Shown: positions 9,129-19,027 of the stretch, in pieces | Layout of the letters: each line of letters begins with the position of its first letter | Position numbering within the stretch: position 1 is the first letter of the stretch | From: Aurantiacibacter sp. D1-12 | GTDB taxonomy: Bacteria > Pseudomonadota > Alphaproteobacteria > Sphingomonadales > Sphingomonadaceae | Direction: 5' to 3' | Length of the DNA stretch: 64,000 nt | NCBI RefSeq assembly: GCF_028858515.1 | Contig: NZ_JAPJZJ010000003.1 | Location: 309,001 to 373,000 of the forward strand | Notes under the pieces: generated by a model | The model's database searches: none | What the model was told of the DNA's origin: nothing | What the model saw: only the letters and a program-made list of their open reading frames with translations | Made by a program: the position numbers and the translations under genes

Positions 9129-11921
9129 ATGAACATTCGTAATACGCTGCGCGCTGGTGCCAGTACCACCGCATTTGCAATCGCCACGCTGACGCTTCCA
9201 GGCGTCGCGATGGCACAGGACGCCGATCAGGAGGAGCAATCCACTGATGAAAACGCCGGTGATACGATCATCGTTACCGGCTACATTCAAGCGCTGGAGA
9301 GCGCGATTGGCGAGAAGCGCAACAATACTGCCATCGTTGAAGCGTTCTCTGCGGAAGACATCGGCAAGTTGCCTGATATCTCGATCGCAGAAACGCTTGG
9401 CCGTCTGCCCGGTCTTGCGGTTCAGCGTATTGACGGTCGCGCGCAGAGCCTTTCGATCCGCGGCCTTGGCCCGGACTATTCCACCTCGCTGCTTAACGGT
9501 CGTCAGCTGGTTTCTTCGGGTGATAATCGCGCGGTTGAGTACGATCAGTATCCTGCGGAGCTGATCAACAGCGGTGTGGTTTACAAGACGCCCTATGCCG
9601 GCCTGATCGGCCAGGGCCTCGCCGGTACTGTTGATCTCCGTACGATCCGTCCGCTCGATGCCGGTGAGCGTGTTCTCTCGTTGAGCGCGCGCTACGAATT
9701 CAACGAAGACGGTTCGCTCAACCCTGACATCGATGGCTACGGCTATCGCGGTACCGCAACCTATGTCGACCAGTTCGCCAACGATACGCTGGGTATCGCT
9801 GTTGGTGCGGCCTATCAGTCGAGCCCGAGCCAGGTGCAGCGCTTCAACGCCTGGGGTTACCCCGACGATTCGGGCCAGATGGTGCTCGGCGGCATGAAGC
9901 CGTTCGCCCGTTCGGTCGATCTCGACCGTCTTGGCCTGTTCGGCACGCTGGAATGGGAGCCGAGCCTCAACTGGAACACCACCATTGACGTTTTCTACGC
10001 CGATTATCGCGAGCGCATTCCGCAGCGCGGTATCGAATTCCCGCTCAATCCAGGCTGGGGTGCGGGCACAACAATCACCGACACAAGCGGCGGCGATTTT
10101 CCTGAGAGCGTGACGTTCTCCGGTGTGCAGCCGGTTGTTCGTAACGATTACGATCGCAAGGACACCGAAACCTTCGCCATCGGCTGGAACACGACATATG
10201 AAAACGACGCCATGATCCTCATGGCTGACGTTTCCTATTCGCGTAGCGACCGTCGTCTACAGCAGATCGAGAGCTATTCGGGCCTCAGCTATGCGGCGGA
10301 TGCGACGGCACCTTCGGATACCGTGACCTACACCCGCCAGGGCGGTACCTTCCCGTTCAACTTCAGCAACACGATCGATTACTCGGATACGAACCTGATC
10401 CAGCTGACCGATCCGCGTGGTTGGGGTGCTGGCGGTATCGTACAGGCCGGCTTCATCAACGACACCGAAACGGAAGATGAGCTTTGGAGCGCGCGTGCAG
10501 AGGCGAGCTTCATAGCTGACCGTTTCGATGCGCTGGAAGCAGCCGTTATCGGTTTCAACTATGATCACCGCACGAAGGCGCGTGACATTACGCAGAACTT
10601 CATCAGCTTGTCAGGCGGACCTTCGGTCATCGCTGCTGACGGTGCGGTTACCCGTACGCCGATCCCGACAAGTGCGCTGCTTGATCCGACTGCGGCGTTG
10701 TCATTCCTCGGTTTCGGTCCGCAGGTGACATACGATCCGTTCGTCCTGCTCAACGATGGCACCTATGTGCTTACCGATGTGCAAAGTTCCAGCCTGCCTT
10801 TCCCGGGTGACTGGGAAGTGACCGAGGACGTCTACACTGCCTATGCGCGCTTCGACCTCGACACCGAACTGTTTGGCGCGCCCATGACGGGTAATGTCGG
10901 CTTGCAGTTTGTTTACACCGAGCAGGAATCGTCGGGCTTTGACTCGCCGGGCGGTGTTGGCGCGACGCTGATCCCTGTCACGTCGGGTGACGAGTATCTA
11001 CACGTCCTGCCGAGTGCTACCTTCAACTTTGAAGTCGGTCCCGACACTGTCGTGCGCCTTGGTGCGGCCCGTACGCTGACCCGTCCGCGTATGGACCAGC
11101 TCAATGCATCTTCGAACGCTTCGATCTCGAACCTGCCACAGGGTCCGCTGGAATCGATCTTCAGCGGCGGCGGCGGTAATCCGCAGCTGCGCCCGTACGT
11201 TGCCGACAGCATCGACCTTTCAGCCGAGCACTACTTTGCCGGAACGCAAGGTTACATCGCGCTGGCGACGTACTACAAATGGCTCAGCGATTTCGTGAAC
11301 CCGAACGCTTCGGTGTTGCGCGATTATTCGTACCTTGTGCCTTCGCTCAGTGGTGCGCAGCTCGATGCATTCAACCAAAGCGGCCAGCAGACCCTCGGTT
11401 TCGCATCGGGTCCGGACAACGGTGCCGAAGGCCACATCTTCGGTATCGAGGCCAGCCTTGCCCTGCCGTTCGGTGTATTCTCGGATGCGCTGGAAGGCTT
11501 CGGCATCCAGACGAGTGTTTCCTACACCGATAGCGAACTGACCGTTTCGCCTCCAGGCGGCAACTCGTTCAACGTCGATGTACCGGGTCTTTCGGAATTC
11601 GTGGTCAATTCCACGGCATTCTTCGAAAGCGGCGGTTTTGAAGCACGCGTCAGCCACCGTTACCGTACGGAATTCCTTGCAGAATTCATCGGTATCTCGG
11701 CCAGCCGCACCTTCCGCGAGACCTATCCGGAATCGATTTTCGATGCCCAGATCGGCTATCGCTTCGAGGGCGGTGCGCTGGATGGCCTTGCGTTCACGTT
11801 GCAGGCGCTCAACCTGACCGACGAGCCGTTCATCTCCTTCCAGAATGGTGATGAAGCACAGATCATCGATTATGAAGAGTACGGTCGTACATACCTGATC
11901 GGTGTGTCTTACCGCTTCTGA
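9129..11921 (+). CDS. TonB-dependent receptor, probably for maltodextrins
   Basis: A 930-residue outer-membrane active transporter. The signal peptide ends near AMA-QD (residues 27-31); a TonB box (DTIIVTG, 45-51) follows. The plug domain (about 60-190) contains IGKLPDISIAETLGRLPGLAVQRIDGRAQSLSIRGLG and is followed by a long beta barrel ending in aromatic YRF, as needed for BAM-dependent insertion. This type is common in sphingomonad and Caulobacter sugar loci and, unlike Bacteroidetes SusC, has no SusD partner here. The operator-like palindrome upstream and the amylases downstream indicate starch oligosaccharide uptake. A GC-rich hairpin follows the stop. Confidence 0.93.
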   Translation: MNIRNTLRAGASTTAFAIATLTLPGVAMAQDADQEEQSTDENAGDTIIVTGYIQALESAIGEKRNNTAIVEAFSAEDIGKLPDISIAETLGRLPGLAVQRIDGRAQSLSIRGLGPDYSTSLLNGRQLVSSGDNRAVEYDQYPAELINSGVVYKTPYAGLIGQGLAGTVDLRTIRPLDAGERVLSLSARYEFNEDGSLNPDIDGYGYRGTATYVDQFANDTLGIAVGAAYQSSPSQVQRFNAWGYPDDSGQMVLGGMKPFARSVDLDRLGLFGTLEWEPSLNWNTTIDVFYADYRERIPQRGIEFPLNPGWGAGTTITDTSGGDFPESVTFSGVQPVVRNDYDRKDTETFAIGWNTTYENDAMILMADVSYSRSDRRLQQIESYSGLSYAADATAPSDTVTYTRQGGTFPFNFSNTIDYSDTNLIQLTDPRGWGAGGIVQAGFINDTETEDELWSARAEASFIADRFDALEAAVIGFNYDHRTKARDITQNFISLSGGPSVIAADGAVTRTPIPTSALLDPTAALSFLGFGPQVTYDPFVLLNDGTYVLTDVQSSSLPFPGDWEVTEDVYTAYARFDLDTELFGAPMTGNVGLQFVYTEQESSGFDSPGGVGATLIPVTSGDEYLHVLPSATFNFEVGPDTVVRLGAARTLTRPRMDQLNASSNASISNLPQGPLESIFSGGGGNPQLRPYVADSIDLSAEHYFAGTQGYIALATYYKWLSDFVNPNASVLRDYSYLVPSLSGAQLDAFNQSGQQTLGFASGPDNGAEGHIFGIEASLALPFGVFSDALEGFGIQTSVSYTDSELTVSPPGGNSFNVDVPGLSEFVVNSTAFFESGGFEARVSHRYRTEFLAEFIGISASRTFRETYPESIFDAQIGYRFEGGALDGLAFTLQALNLTDEPFISFQNGDEAQIIDYEEYGRTYLIGVSYRF

Positions 11922-11933
11922 TCGTAACCTCAG

Positions 11934-11967
11934 CCGGTGGGGGCGCACCTCCCTTTGCCCCCGCCGG
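11934..11967 (+). terminator. Hairpin after the TonB receptor (leaky terminator)
   Basis: An 11-base-pair stem, CCGGTGGGGGC with GCCCCCGCCGG (one G-U pair), has a 12-base loop and lies 13 bases after the receptor stop. Only a weak T run (CTGTTTGTG) follows. It would lower transcription of the halogenase/amylase genes relative to the receptor, or stabilise the receptor mRNA end. Confidence 0.55.
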
Positions 11968-11973
11968 ACTGTT

Positions 11974-11985
11974 TGTGTCGACACA
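11974..11985. promoter_or_regulatory. Perfect 12-bp palindrome TGTGTCGACACA
   Basis: A perfect palindrome with a central CG lies between the receptor terminator and the first halogenase-like gene, 61 bases before its start. Its sequence differs from the two shared LacI-type cores, so if it is an operator it would be for another regulator. Function is unproven. Confidence 0.3.
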
Positions 11986-12046
11986 TCTCCGTGCGAGACG
12001 TGATAGGAGGGCCCGCTACATCGGGCTTTGACACAGAGGCAGCGCT

Positions 12047-13564
12047 ATGACCGAAGAGGCAGCAACCCAATTTGTAATCGCCGGCGGAGGCACTGCCGGA
12101 TGGATGTGTGCAGCCGCGATCTCGCGCTTCGCACCTCCGGGCACTGCCATCACTCTGGTCGAAAGCGATGCCATAGGCACAGTCGGTGTCGGCGAAGCGA
12201 CGATCCCGCAGATCCACCTTTTCAATAGCGCTCTCGGACTTGATGAGGCCGAATTCCTGCGCGAGACGCGCGGCAGCTTCAAACTGGGTATCGAATTCGA
12301 CGGCTGGCGGCGCGAGGGCGAGGCCTACATGCACGCCTTCGGCGATATTGGACGCCCGCTTGGACTGCTGCCGTTCCACCATTACTGGCTTCGCGCCAAA
12401 GAGGCTGGTTTTGCCAAGCCGCTACAGCGCTTTTCACTTAATGAATTGGCAGCGCGCACCATGCGGATGCACCGGGGCAAGACCGCACAGGGTCGCGAAA
12501 TGCCCTATGCCTATCATTTCGATGCAGGACTCTACGCGGCCTATCTGCGCAAGTTCGCCGAGGCGCGCGGTGTCACCCGTATCGAGGGCAAGATCGCGGA
12601 CGTTGTGCAGGATAGCGAAAGCGGAGATATCACTGCTCTGACGCTAGAAAGCGGCGAGGACATCCAGGGTAGCTTCTTCATCGATTGCACCGGTTTTCGC
12701 GCCCTGTTGATCGATGGCGCACTTGGCGTCGGGTTCGACGATTGGAGCCGCTACCTGCCGTGCAATCGCGCAATGGCGGTTCCTTGTGAGGGCGGGGGTG
12801 ACTTCACGCCCTACACCAGGGCAATTGCCCGCAAGGCCGGGTGGCAATGGCGCATCCCCTTGCAGCATCGTATCGGCAACGGTCTGGTGTACTGCAGCGA
12901 TTATCTGTCCGACGATGAAGCAAGTGAAACGCTTCTCGCCAACCTTGATGGAAAGCCGCTGGCTGATCCGCGCCCGATACATTTCACTACAGGCAAGCGT
13001 CGCGTGCACTGGAAGAACAATTGCCTGGCTGTGGGCCTTGCCGCCGGCTTCATGGAGCCGATGGAGTCCACCAGTATTCATCTGATCCAGAGCGCGATCA
13101 GCCGGTTTATGGCGGTCCTGCCAAACGGACGCGGCGAACAGGCAACCATCGACTGGTTCAACGCGCAGGTTGATTTCGAATGGGAGCGGATCCGCGATTT
13201 CCTCGTCCTGCATTACACCGCGAACGAGCGCGAGGGTGAGCCGTTCTGGGATCATGTCCGTACAATGGAGTTGCCCGGGACGCTGACCGCCAAACTCGAA
13301 CAGTGGAAGGCCAGTGGCTTCATCCACCGCGAGCATGAAGAACTGTTCACCGAAGTGGGTTGGTTCCAGGTGCTGGCCGGACAGGGCGTCAGGGCGGAGG
13401 GATACAACCCCATCGCAGACGCGCTGCCGGAAGCAGATCTGCGCGCGATGCTGGACGAGACCGAGCTTGCTCTGATCGAGCAAGTCAAACCGATGCCCCG
13501 GCATCTCGACTTTCTGCAAAGCTATGTCAGCGGGGCAGCCCCGCGCACGGAGGTACCCGCATGA
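12047..13564 (+). CDS. Tryptophan-halogenase-family flavoprotein (first copy)
   Basis: A 505-residue FAD-dependent enzyme of the tryptophan halogenase family. It has the FAD motif GGGTAGW (13-19), the halogenase motif W266-x-W268-x-IP, a lysine at K79 (RGSFK) matching the catalytic lysine of PrnA, and EPMEST with E340 matching the partner glutamate. It therefore looks catalytically complete. Family members halogenate tryptophan or indoles using FADH2 from a separate reductase. Here the gene opens a sugar-utilisation operon (ATGA overlap with the amylase), so the true substrate is unclear. No flavin reductase is adjacent. Confidence 0.88.
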   Translation: MTEEAATQFVIAGGGTAGWMCAAAISRFAPPGTAITLVESDAIGTVGVGEATIPQIHLFNSALGLDEAEFLRETRGSFKLGIEFDGWRREGEAYMHAFGDIGRPLGLLPFHHYWLRAKEAGFAKPLQRFSLNELAARTMRMHRGKTAQGREMPYAYHFDAGLYAAYLRKFAEARGVTRIEGKIADVVQDSESGDITALTLESGEDIQGSFFIDCTGFRALLIDGALGVGFDDWSRYLPCNRAMAVPCEGGGDFTPYTRAIARKAGWQWRIPLQHRIGNGLVYCSDYLSDDEASETLLANLDGKPLADPRPIHFTTGKRRVHWKNNCLAVGLAAGFMEPMESTSIHLIQSAISRFMAVLPNGRGEQATIDWFNAQVDFEWERIRDFLVLHYTANEREGEPFWDHVRTMELPGTLTAKLEQWKASGFIHREHEELFTEVGWFQVLAGQGVRAEGYNPIADALPEADLRAMLDETELALIEQVKPMPRHLDFLQSYVSGAAPRTEVPA

Positions 13565-15405
13565 CTCTTCGCCACGCTACCAAGGGCATCCTTGCCACGG
13601 CGCTTGCTGCCACCGTACTTTCGGGATGCTCGACTGCGTCTGACACTGCAGAGGGCGGCGACTACCTTGACCGACTGCCAAGTGAAGAGATCGTCTACTT
13701 CGTATTGCCCGACCGCTTCGAGAATGGCGATACGTCCAATGACACCGGTGATTTCACTGGTGATCGCCTTGCCACCGGCTTCGATCCGACCTCGCGCGGT
13801 TTCTTCCAGGGCGGTGATCTGGCGGGCCTGACCAGTCGTCTCGACTATCTCGAAGGGATGGGCGTCACCGCGATCTGGTTTGCTCCGATCTTCCAGAACA
13901 AGCCTGTGCAGGGCCCTCCCGGAGATGAGAGCGCAGGCTATCACGGATACTGGGTCACCGATTTTACCAGACCGGACGGACATTTCGGTACGCGAGAGGA
14001 ATTCGTCGCATTCGTCGATGCCGCGCATGATCGCGGGATGAAGGTCTACATGGACATCATCACCAATCACACTGCCGACGTGATTACCTATGAAGACGGT
14101 GACGAGACCAATTTCGAATACCGCACCATGGGCGATTACCCCTATTCAACACGTGGCGGCGCGGATGGAGAGCCGATCAATGAAGGCTTTATGGGACACG
14201 AGGATTCGAGCGAGGAAAACTTCGCCCGCCTGACCGATCCCGACTATGCCTACATCCCGGTGGTGCCCGAGGCAGAGCGCGACGTGAAGGTGCCAGCCTG
14301 GCTCAACGATCCCATCTACTACCACAATCGCGGCAACAGCTCCTTCACGGGCGAAGACAGCCGCTTTGGTGATTTTGCTGGTCTGGATGACCTGTTCACC
14401 GAGCATCCGCGTGTGCGCGAAGGCATGATCGAGATCTTCTGCGACTGGATCACCGAGACGCGCGTCGATGGCTTCCGCATCGATACCGCACGCCATGTCG
14501 ATCCTGGTTTCTGGCAGGAATTCGTGCCCGCCATGCGCGATTGCGCAAACAGCGTCGGCATCTTCAACTTCCACATGTTCGGCGAGGTCTACAAGGACAT
14601 CCCCGAGAACGGCTATATCGCTGAGTACACGCGGCGTGATGGTCTTCCTGCCGTGCTCGACTTCGCCTTCCAAGCTTCGATGCGTGAGATCCTTGGGCGT
14701 GGGCAGGGCACCGTTGTGCTCGCTCACATGTTCGATGGTGACGTACTGTACGAGGGCGGTGAAGAGGCTGCTCTCGGCCTGCCGACATTCCTCGGCAATC
14801 ATGACATGGGGCGCTTCTCCACCCTGATCCGCGAGGACATTCCCGGCATCTCGCAGGAAGAGCTGCTTCAGCGCGTCATGCTCGGCCATGCCATGATGTT
14901 GAGTCTGCGTGGCTCGCCGGTGATCTACTACGGTGACGAGCAGGGCTTCGTCGGCGATGGCAACGACCAGCGTGCTCGCGAGAGCATGTTCCCGAGCCTG
15001 ACCGACGAATACAATGACAACGTGCTGATCGGCACTGACGCGACGACAGCGGACAGCAATTTCGATGTCGAGCATCCTCTCTATCGCTTGATTGCCGAGT
15101 TCTCCGCGATCCGCCGTGCGCATCCCGCGCTCACGCGTGGTCGCCAGCAGATCCGTCATTACGAGCAGGAACCCGGCATCTTTGCCGCCGCGCGCTTCGA
15201 TCCAGATGATGGCACTGAATACCTCGCCGTCTTCAATACGACTGGTGCGGAGCGATCAACCAATATCTGGGTCAATTATCGCGCGCGCGAATTTGAGACG
15301 CTGGCCGGATCGTGCCCGTCTGCGGTGTCCGCGCCGGGGAGCGCATCCTTCACACTGCCTGCTTTCGGCTGGGCGCTGTGCCGGGTAAGCGAGAGCGCCG
15401 AATGA
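13561..15405 (+). CDS. GH13 alpha-amylase/cyclomaltodextrinase-like lipoprotein
   Basis: A 614-residue secreted hydrolase. The start at 13561 (ATGA overlap with the halogenase stop) gives a lipobox LSGC with Cys23. GH13 regions: DIITNH (165-170), DGFRID with nucleophile D308, GEV with E342, GNHD with D415. A segment of about 75 residues (about 172-250) between conserved regions I and II looks like an extended domain B, and a C-terminal beta domain follows the barrel. It probably cuts starch or imported oligosaccharides at the outer membrane or in the periplasm. A longer frame upstream (to 13360) is the halogenase coding shadow. Confidence 0.93.
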   Translation: MTLRHATKGILATALAATVLSGCSTASDTAEGGDYLDRLPSEEIVYFVLPDRFENGDTSNDTGDFTGDRLATGFDPTSRGFFQGGDLAGLTSRLDYLEGMGVTAIWFAPIFQNKPVQGPPGDESAGYHGYWVTDFTRPDGHFGTREEFVAFVDAAHDRGMKVYMDIITNHTADVITYEDGDETNFEYRTMGDYPYSTRGGADGEPINEGFMGHEDSSEENFARLTDPDYAYIPVVPEAERDVKVPAWLNDPIYYHNRGNSSFTGEDSRFGDFAGLDDLFTEHPRVREGMIEIFCDWITETRVDGFRIDTARHVDPGFWQEFVPAMRDCANSVGIFNFHMFGEVYKDIPENGYIAEYTRRDGLPAVLDFAFQASMREILGRGQGTVVLAHMFDGDVLYEGGEEAALGLPTFLGNHDMGRFSTLIREDIPGISQEELLQRVMLGHAMMLSLRGSPVIYYGDEQGFVGDGNDQRARESMFPSLTDEYNDNVLIGTDATTADSNFDVEHPLYRLIAEFSAIRRAHPALTRGRQQIRHYEQEPGIFAAARFDPDDGTEYLAVFNTTGAERSTNIWVNYRAREFETLAGSCPSAVSAPGSASFTLPAFGWALCRVSESAE

Positions 15406-16997
15406 GCCGAGGCGGCGACTCTTTGCCTTGGTGGAAAGGCGCGGCGATCTACCAGATCTATCCGCGCAGCTTCATGGATTCCAATGGCGATGGCATCGGC
15501 GATTTGCCGGGGATTACCTCGCGGCTGGACTACGTTGCCGATCTGGGTGTCGATGCGATCTGGATCAGCCCGTTCTTTACAAGTCCGATGAAGGATTTCG
15601 GGTATGACGTGGCGGATTACCGCGATGTCGATCCAATCTTTGGCAAGCTTGCGGACTTCGATGCGTTGGTTGCTCGTGCGCACGAGCTAGGCCTGAAGGT
15701 CCTGATCGATCAGGTCTATTCGCACAGCTCGGACGAGCACGCGTGGTTTGCTGAAAGCCGGTCGAGCCGGGACAACCCCAGGGCAGACTGGTACGTTTGG
15801 GTTGATCCCAACCCCGATGGCACACCGCCGACCAACTGGCAGAGCGTTTTTGGCGGCCCTGCCTGGACGTGGGACGCACGGCGGCGGCAATACTACTTGC
15901 ACAACTTCCTCAGCAGCCAGCCCCAGCTGAACATGCACAATAGGGAAGTGCAGGATGCCGCGCTGGATGTGATGCGGTTCTGGCTCGATCGCGGAGTTGA
16001 TGGTTTCCGCATTGATGCGCTCAATTTCGCGATGCATGACCAGCAGTTGCGCGACAATCCGCCCGCCCCGGCAACCGATCGCCAGCGCACGCGCCCGTTC
16101 GATTTCCAGCTGCGGATGTACAACCAGTCGCATCCCGACATTCCTGCTTTTGTCGAGCGGATTCGGGCGCTGACCGACGAGTACGATAGTATCTTTACGG
16201 TCGCCGAAGTGGGCGGTGATGATGCAGATGCCGAGATGAAGGCATTCACCGAGGGTGAGAGTCACCTCAATTCCGCCTACAGCTTCGATTTTCTCTATGC
16301 CGACAAGCTGACGCCGAGTCTGGTTTGTCGAGCGTTGAAGCAATGGCCGGATGAGCCGGGTCTTGGCTGGCCGAGCTGGGCGTTCGAAAATCACGACGCC
16401 CCGCGTGCTCTCAGCCGTTGGTGCAAGCCCGACGAACGTGCTGCTTTCGCCCGTATGAAGGTGACCTTGCTCGCGTGCCTGCGCGGCAACGTGATCCTTT
16501 ATCAGGGTGAGGAATTGGGGCTCACGCAAGTCGACATCCCGTTTGACCAGCTGCACGACCCCGAAGCGATCGCCAACTGGCCGCTGACGCTCAGCCGCGA
16601 TGGCGCGCGCACGCCCATGCCTTGGGAAGACTGTACCTGCGGGGGTTTTGGCTCAGATCGCCCGTGGCTGCCGCTGGGCGAAGAAAACCGTGCGCGTTCG
16701 GTCGAGGCGCAACGAGCCGATGCGAGCTCGCTGCTTCACCACACGCGTGAGATGCTTGCTCTACGCAAAGCCTATCCGGCACTGCACCACGGCGCGGTGA
16801 CGGCCTGCGAAGTGCGGGGCGACATGCTTATTCTTGAACGGCAAGCTGAAGGAGAAACCGTACGCGGATTCTTCAACCTCGGCTCTGCGTCCATCGATCT
16901 TGCAGCCGCCGAGGCAGCGGGCGCGACGATTTCTGCAGTGAACGGCGCGACCGTTACCAAACTTCCCCCATTCGCAGCTCTATTGGTGCAGGTATGA
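15402..16997 (+). CDS. GH13 alpha-glucosidase / oligo-1,6-glucosidase type
   Basis: A 531-residue enzyme without a signal peptide, so cytoplasmic. It begins WWKGAAIYQIYPRSFMDSNGDGIGDLPGI, the hallmark of the GH13 glucosidase branch. Catalytic residues are D205 (GVDGFRID), E269 (TVAEVGGDD) and D332 (FENHD). It should release glucose from maltose or maltodextrins that enter through the MFS transporter. The start at 15402 overlaps the amylase stop by ATGA. Exact specificity (alpha-1,4 against alpha-1,6) cannot be fixed from sequence alone. Confidence 0.93.
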   Translation: MSRGGDSLPWWKGAAIYQIYPRSFMDSNGDGIGDLPGITSRLDYVADLGVDAIWISPFFTSPMKDFGYDVADYRDVDPIFGKLADFDALVARAHELGLKVLIDQVYSHSSDEHAWFAESRSSRDNPRADWYVWVDPNPDGTPPTNWQSVFGGPAWTWDARRRQYYLHNFLSSQPQLNMHNREVQDAALDVMRFWLDRGVDGFRIDALNFAMHDQQLRDNPPAPATDRQRTRPFDFQLRMYNQSHPDIPAFVERIRALTDEYDSIFTVAEVGGDDADAEMKAFTEGESHLNSAYSFDFLYADKLTPSLVCRALKQWPDEPGLGWPSWAFENHDAPRALSRWCKPDERAAFARMKVTLLACLRGNVILYQGEELGLTQVDIPFDQLHDPEAIANWPLTLSRDGARTPMPWEDCTCGGFGSDRPWLPLGEENRARSVEAQRADASSLLHHTREMLALRKAYPALHHGAVTACEVRGDMLILERQAEGETVRGFFNLGSASIDLAAAEAAGATISAVNGATVTKLPPFAALLVQV

Positions 16998-19027
16998 CTC
17001 TTCTTCGCTTTGCTCTTTCGCTTCTTGCACTTCTGATTCCAGCGGCTGCGTTTGCCGGAGAGGTGTCGTCACCCGATGGCCGGATCGTCGCCACGCTTGA
17101 TGCCAATGGCGAAGGCACACCGATCTACTCGGTCACTTTCGATCGAGAGCCGGTGATCAATGAGTCGACCATCGGCTTCAACTTCACTGACGCCAACCCC
17201 ATGCGGCGCGGGTTTGAAGTTGTTTCCGAAGTCGAAAGCGGCACCAACACAACATGGGAACAGCCCTGGGGGGAGCGCCGCTTCGTGGTTGATCACCACA
17301 ATGAGCTGGCGGTTACCTACCGCCAGAACGATGACGAAGCGCGGATGATGACCGTGCGCATGCGCGTGTTCGACGATGGCATCGGCTTCCGCATCGAGTT
17401 TCCCGAGCAGGAAAGCCTGCCGGTGGCCAATATTGCCGAAGAGCTGACCGAATTCCGCGTGGCCAGCGATGGTGAGGCATGGTCGATCCCCGCAGGCGAC
17501 TGGAACCGCTACGAATATCTCTACGAACGCACGCCGATCAGCGCGCTCTCAACCGTGCATACGCCAGTTACGATGGTGCTGGAAAACGGGACGCATGTGT
17601 CGTTCCATGAAGCGGCGCTGGTCGACTATTCGGGCATGTGGTTGCGTCGGATGGAAGGTACGCGTTTTCGTGCCCAGCTCGCGCCAAGTCCGCGCGGCCC
17701 CAAGGTCATTCGCGAAGGCGCGTTCCACACGCCGTGGCGCACGATCCAGATCGCTGACGGGCCCGCTGGACTGTTCGAAAGCAGCATGATCCTCAATCTG
17801 AACGAGCCCAATGTCCTCGGTGATGTGAGCTGGTTCGAGCCGCACACCTACATCGGCATCTGGTGGGAAATGCACCTCGATGAAAGCAGCTGGGCAAGCG
17901 GTGAGCGCCACGGTGCGACCACCGAAAACGCCATGCGCCATATTGATTTTGCTGCCGAGCATGGCTTCCGCGGTGTGCTGATCGAAGGGTGGAACATCGG
18001 CTGGGACGGCAACTGGTTCGGCAATGGCCGCGACTACAGTTTTACCGAGGCCTATCCCGATTTCGACATTGAATTCCTTGCCGAATATGCCCGCGAGCGA
18101 GGCGTGCGGATCATTGGTCACCACGAAACGGGCGGCAATATCGACGTCTATGAGCGCCAGCTGGAAGATGCGATGGCGTTCTACGAGCGGCTCGGCATCG
18201 ATGCCGTGAAGAGCGGCTATGTGGCCGATGCTGGCGGTATTATCGCGCCCGATGGTGAAGGTGGAGAGACCTTCGTGTGGCATGATGGGCAGGAACAGGT
18301 GAACCATCACCTGCGCGTGGTGCAGGAAGCGGCCGAGCATCGCATCGCTGTCAACCCGCACGAGCCGGTGAAGGATACCGGCCTCCGCCGCACCTATCCG
18401 AATTGGGTGAGCCGTGAAGGTGCGCGTGGTGCGGAATATGATGCATGGGCTGTGCCGAAGAACGATCCGGGCCACGTGCCAGAGCTGATCTTCACCCGCA
18501 TGCTGTCTGGCCCGATGGATTACACCTCCGGCGTATTCTCGCTCGAAGGGCGCGGTGCGACTCAGCCGGATATTCCCAGCACGCTTGCGCGCCAGCTGGC
18601 GTTCTACATCGCGATTTACTCGCCCATCCAGATGGTTGCCGATCTGCCGGAGAACATCGTCGCCTACCCGCAGGCGCTCGACTTTGTGCAACGCGTTGGC
18701 GTCGACTGGTACGAGAGTCTGCTGCTTGACGGAGCGGTGGGAGAATATGCTGTGATCGCTCGCCAGGTGCGCGAAGGCGAAACGTGGTTTGTGGGCGGCG
18801 TCACCGATGAACAGCCGCGCGACGTGACGATCACGCTGGACTTCCTCCATGCAGATACCGAATATGTCGCCACCATCTGGGAGGATGGCGAAGGGGCAGA
18901 CGGTATGGGAGAGGATCGCCACGCGATGAACGTACGCGAAGTCACAGTGCGGCAAGGCGACACGCTGGACGTGCACATGGCACGCGCCGGAGGCTTCGCC
19001 ATCGAGATTGCACTTAGCGGCGAGTGA
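16994..19027 (+). CDS. GH97 alpha-glucosidase (SusB-like)
   Basis: A 677-residue periplasmic glucosidase with a signal peptide ending near AAAFA-GE (residue 21). The N-terminal beta-sandwich is followed by a barrel with IGIWWEMHL, HHETGGN (E378), NPHEPVKDTGL (E457) and GAEYDAW (E481). These glutamates match the inverting, calcium-dependent SusB type of GH97 rather than the retaining galactosidase type. It overlaps the previous gene by ATGA and the next halogenase-like gene by 4 bases. It probably frees glucose from maltooligosaccharides brought in by the receptor. Confidence 0.94.
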   Translation: MTLLRFALSLLALLIPAAAFAGEVSSPDGRIVATLDANGEGTPIYSVTFDREPVINESTIGFNFTDANPMRRGFEVVSEVESGTNTTWEQPWGERRFVVDHHNELAVTYRQNDDEARMMTVRMRVFDDGIGFRIEFPEQESLPVANIAEELTEFRVASDGEAWSIPAGDWNRYEYLYERTPISALSTVHTPVTMVLENGTHVSFHEAALVDYSGMWLRRMEGTRFRAQLAPSPRGPKVIREGAFHTPWRTIQIADGPAGLFESSMILNLNEPNVLGDVSWFEPHTYIGIWWEMHLDESSWASGERHGATTENAMRHIDFAAEHGFRGVLIEGWNIGWDGNWFGNGRDYSFTEAYPDFDIEFLAEYARERGVRIIGHHETGGNIDVYERQLEDAMAFYERLGIDAVKSGYVADAGGIIAPDGEGGETFVWHDGQEQVNHHLRVVQEAAEHRIAVNPHEPVKDTGLRRTYPNWVSREGARGAEYDAWAVPKNDPGHVPELIFTRMLSGPMDYTSGVFSLEGRGATQPDIPSTLARQLAFYIAIYSPIQMVADLPENIVAYPQALDFVQRVGVDWYESLLLDGAVGEYAVIARQVREGETWFVGGVTDEQPRDVTITLDFLHADTEYVATIWEDGEGADGMGEDRHAMNVREVTVRQGDTLDVHMARAGGFAIEIALSGE

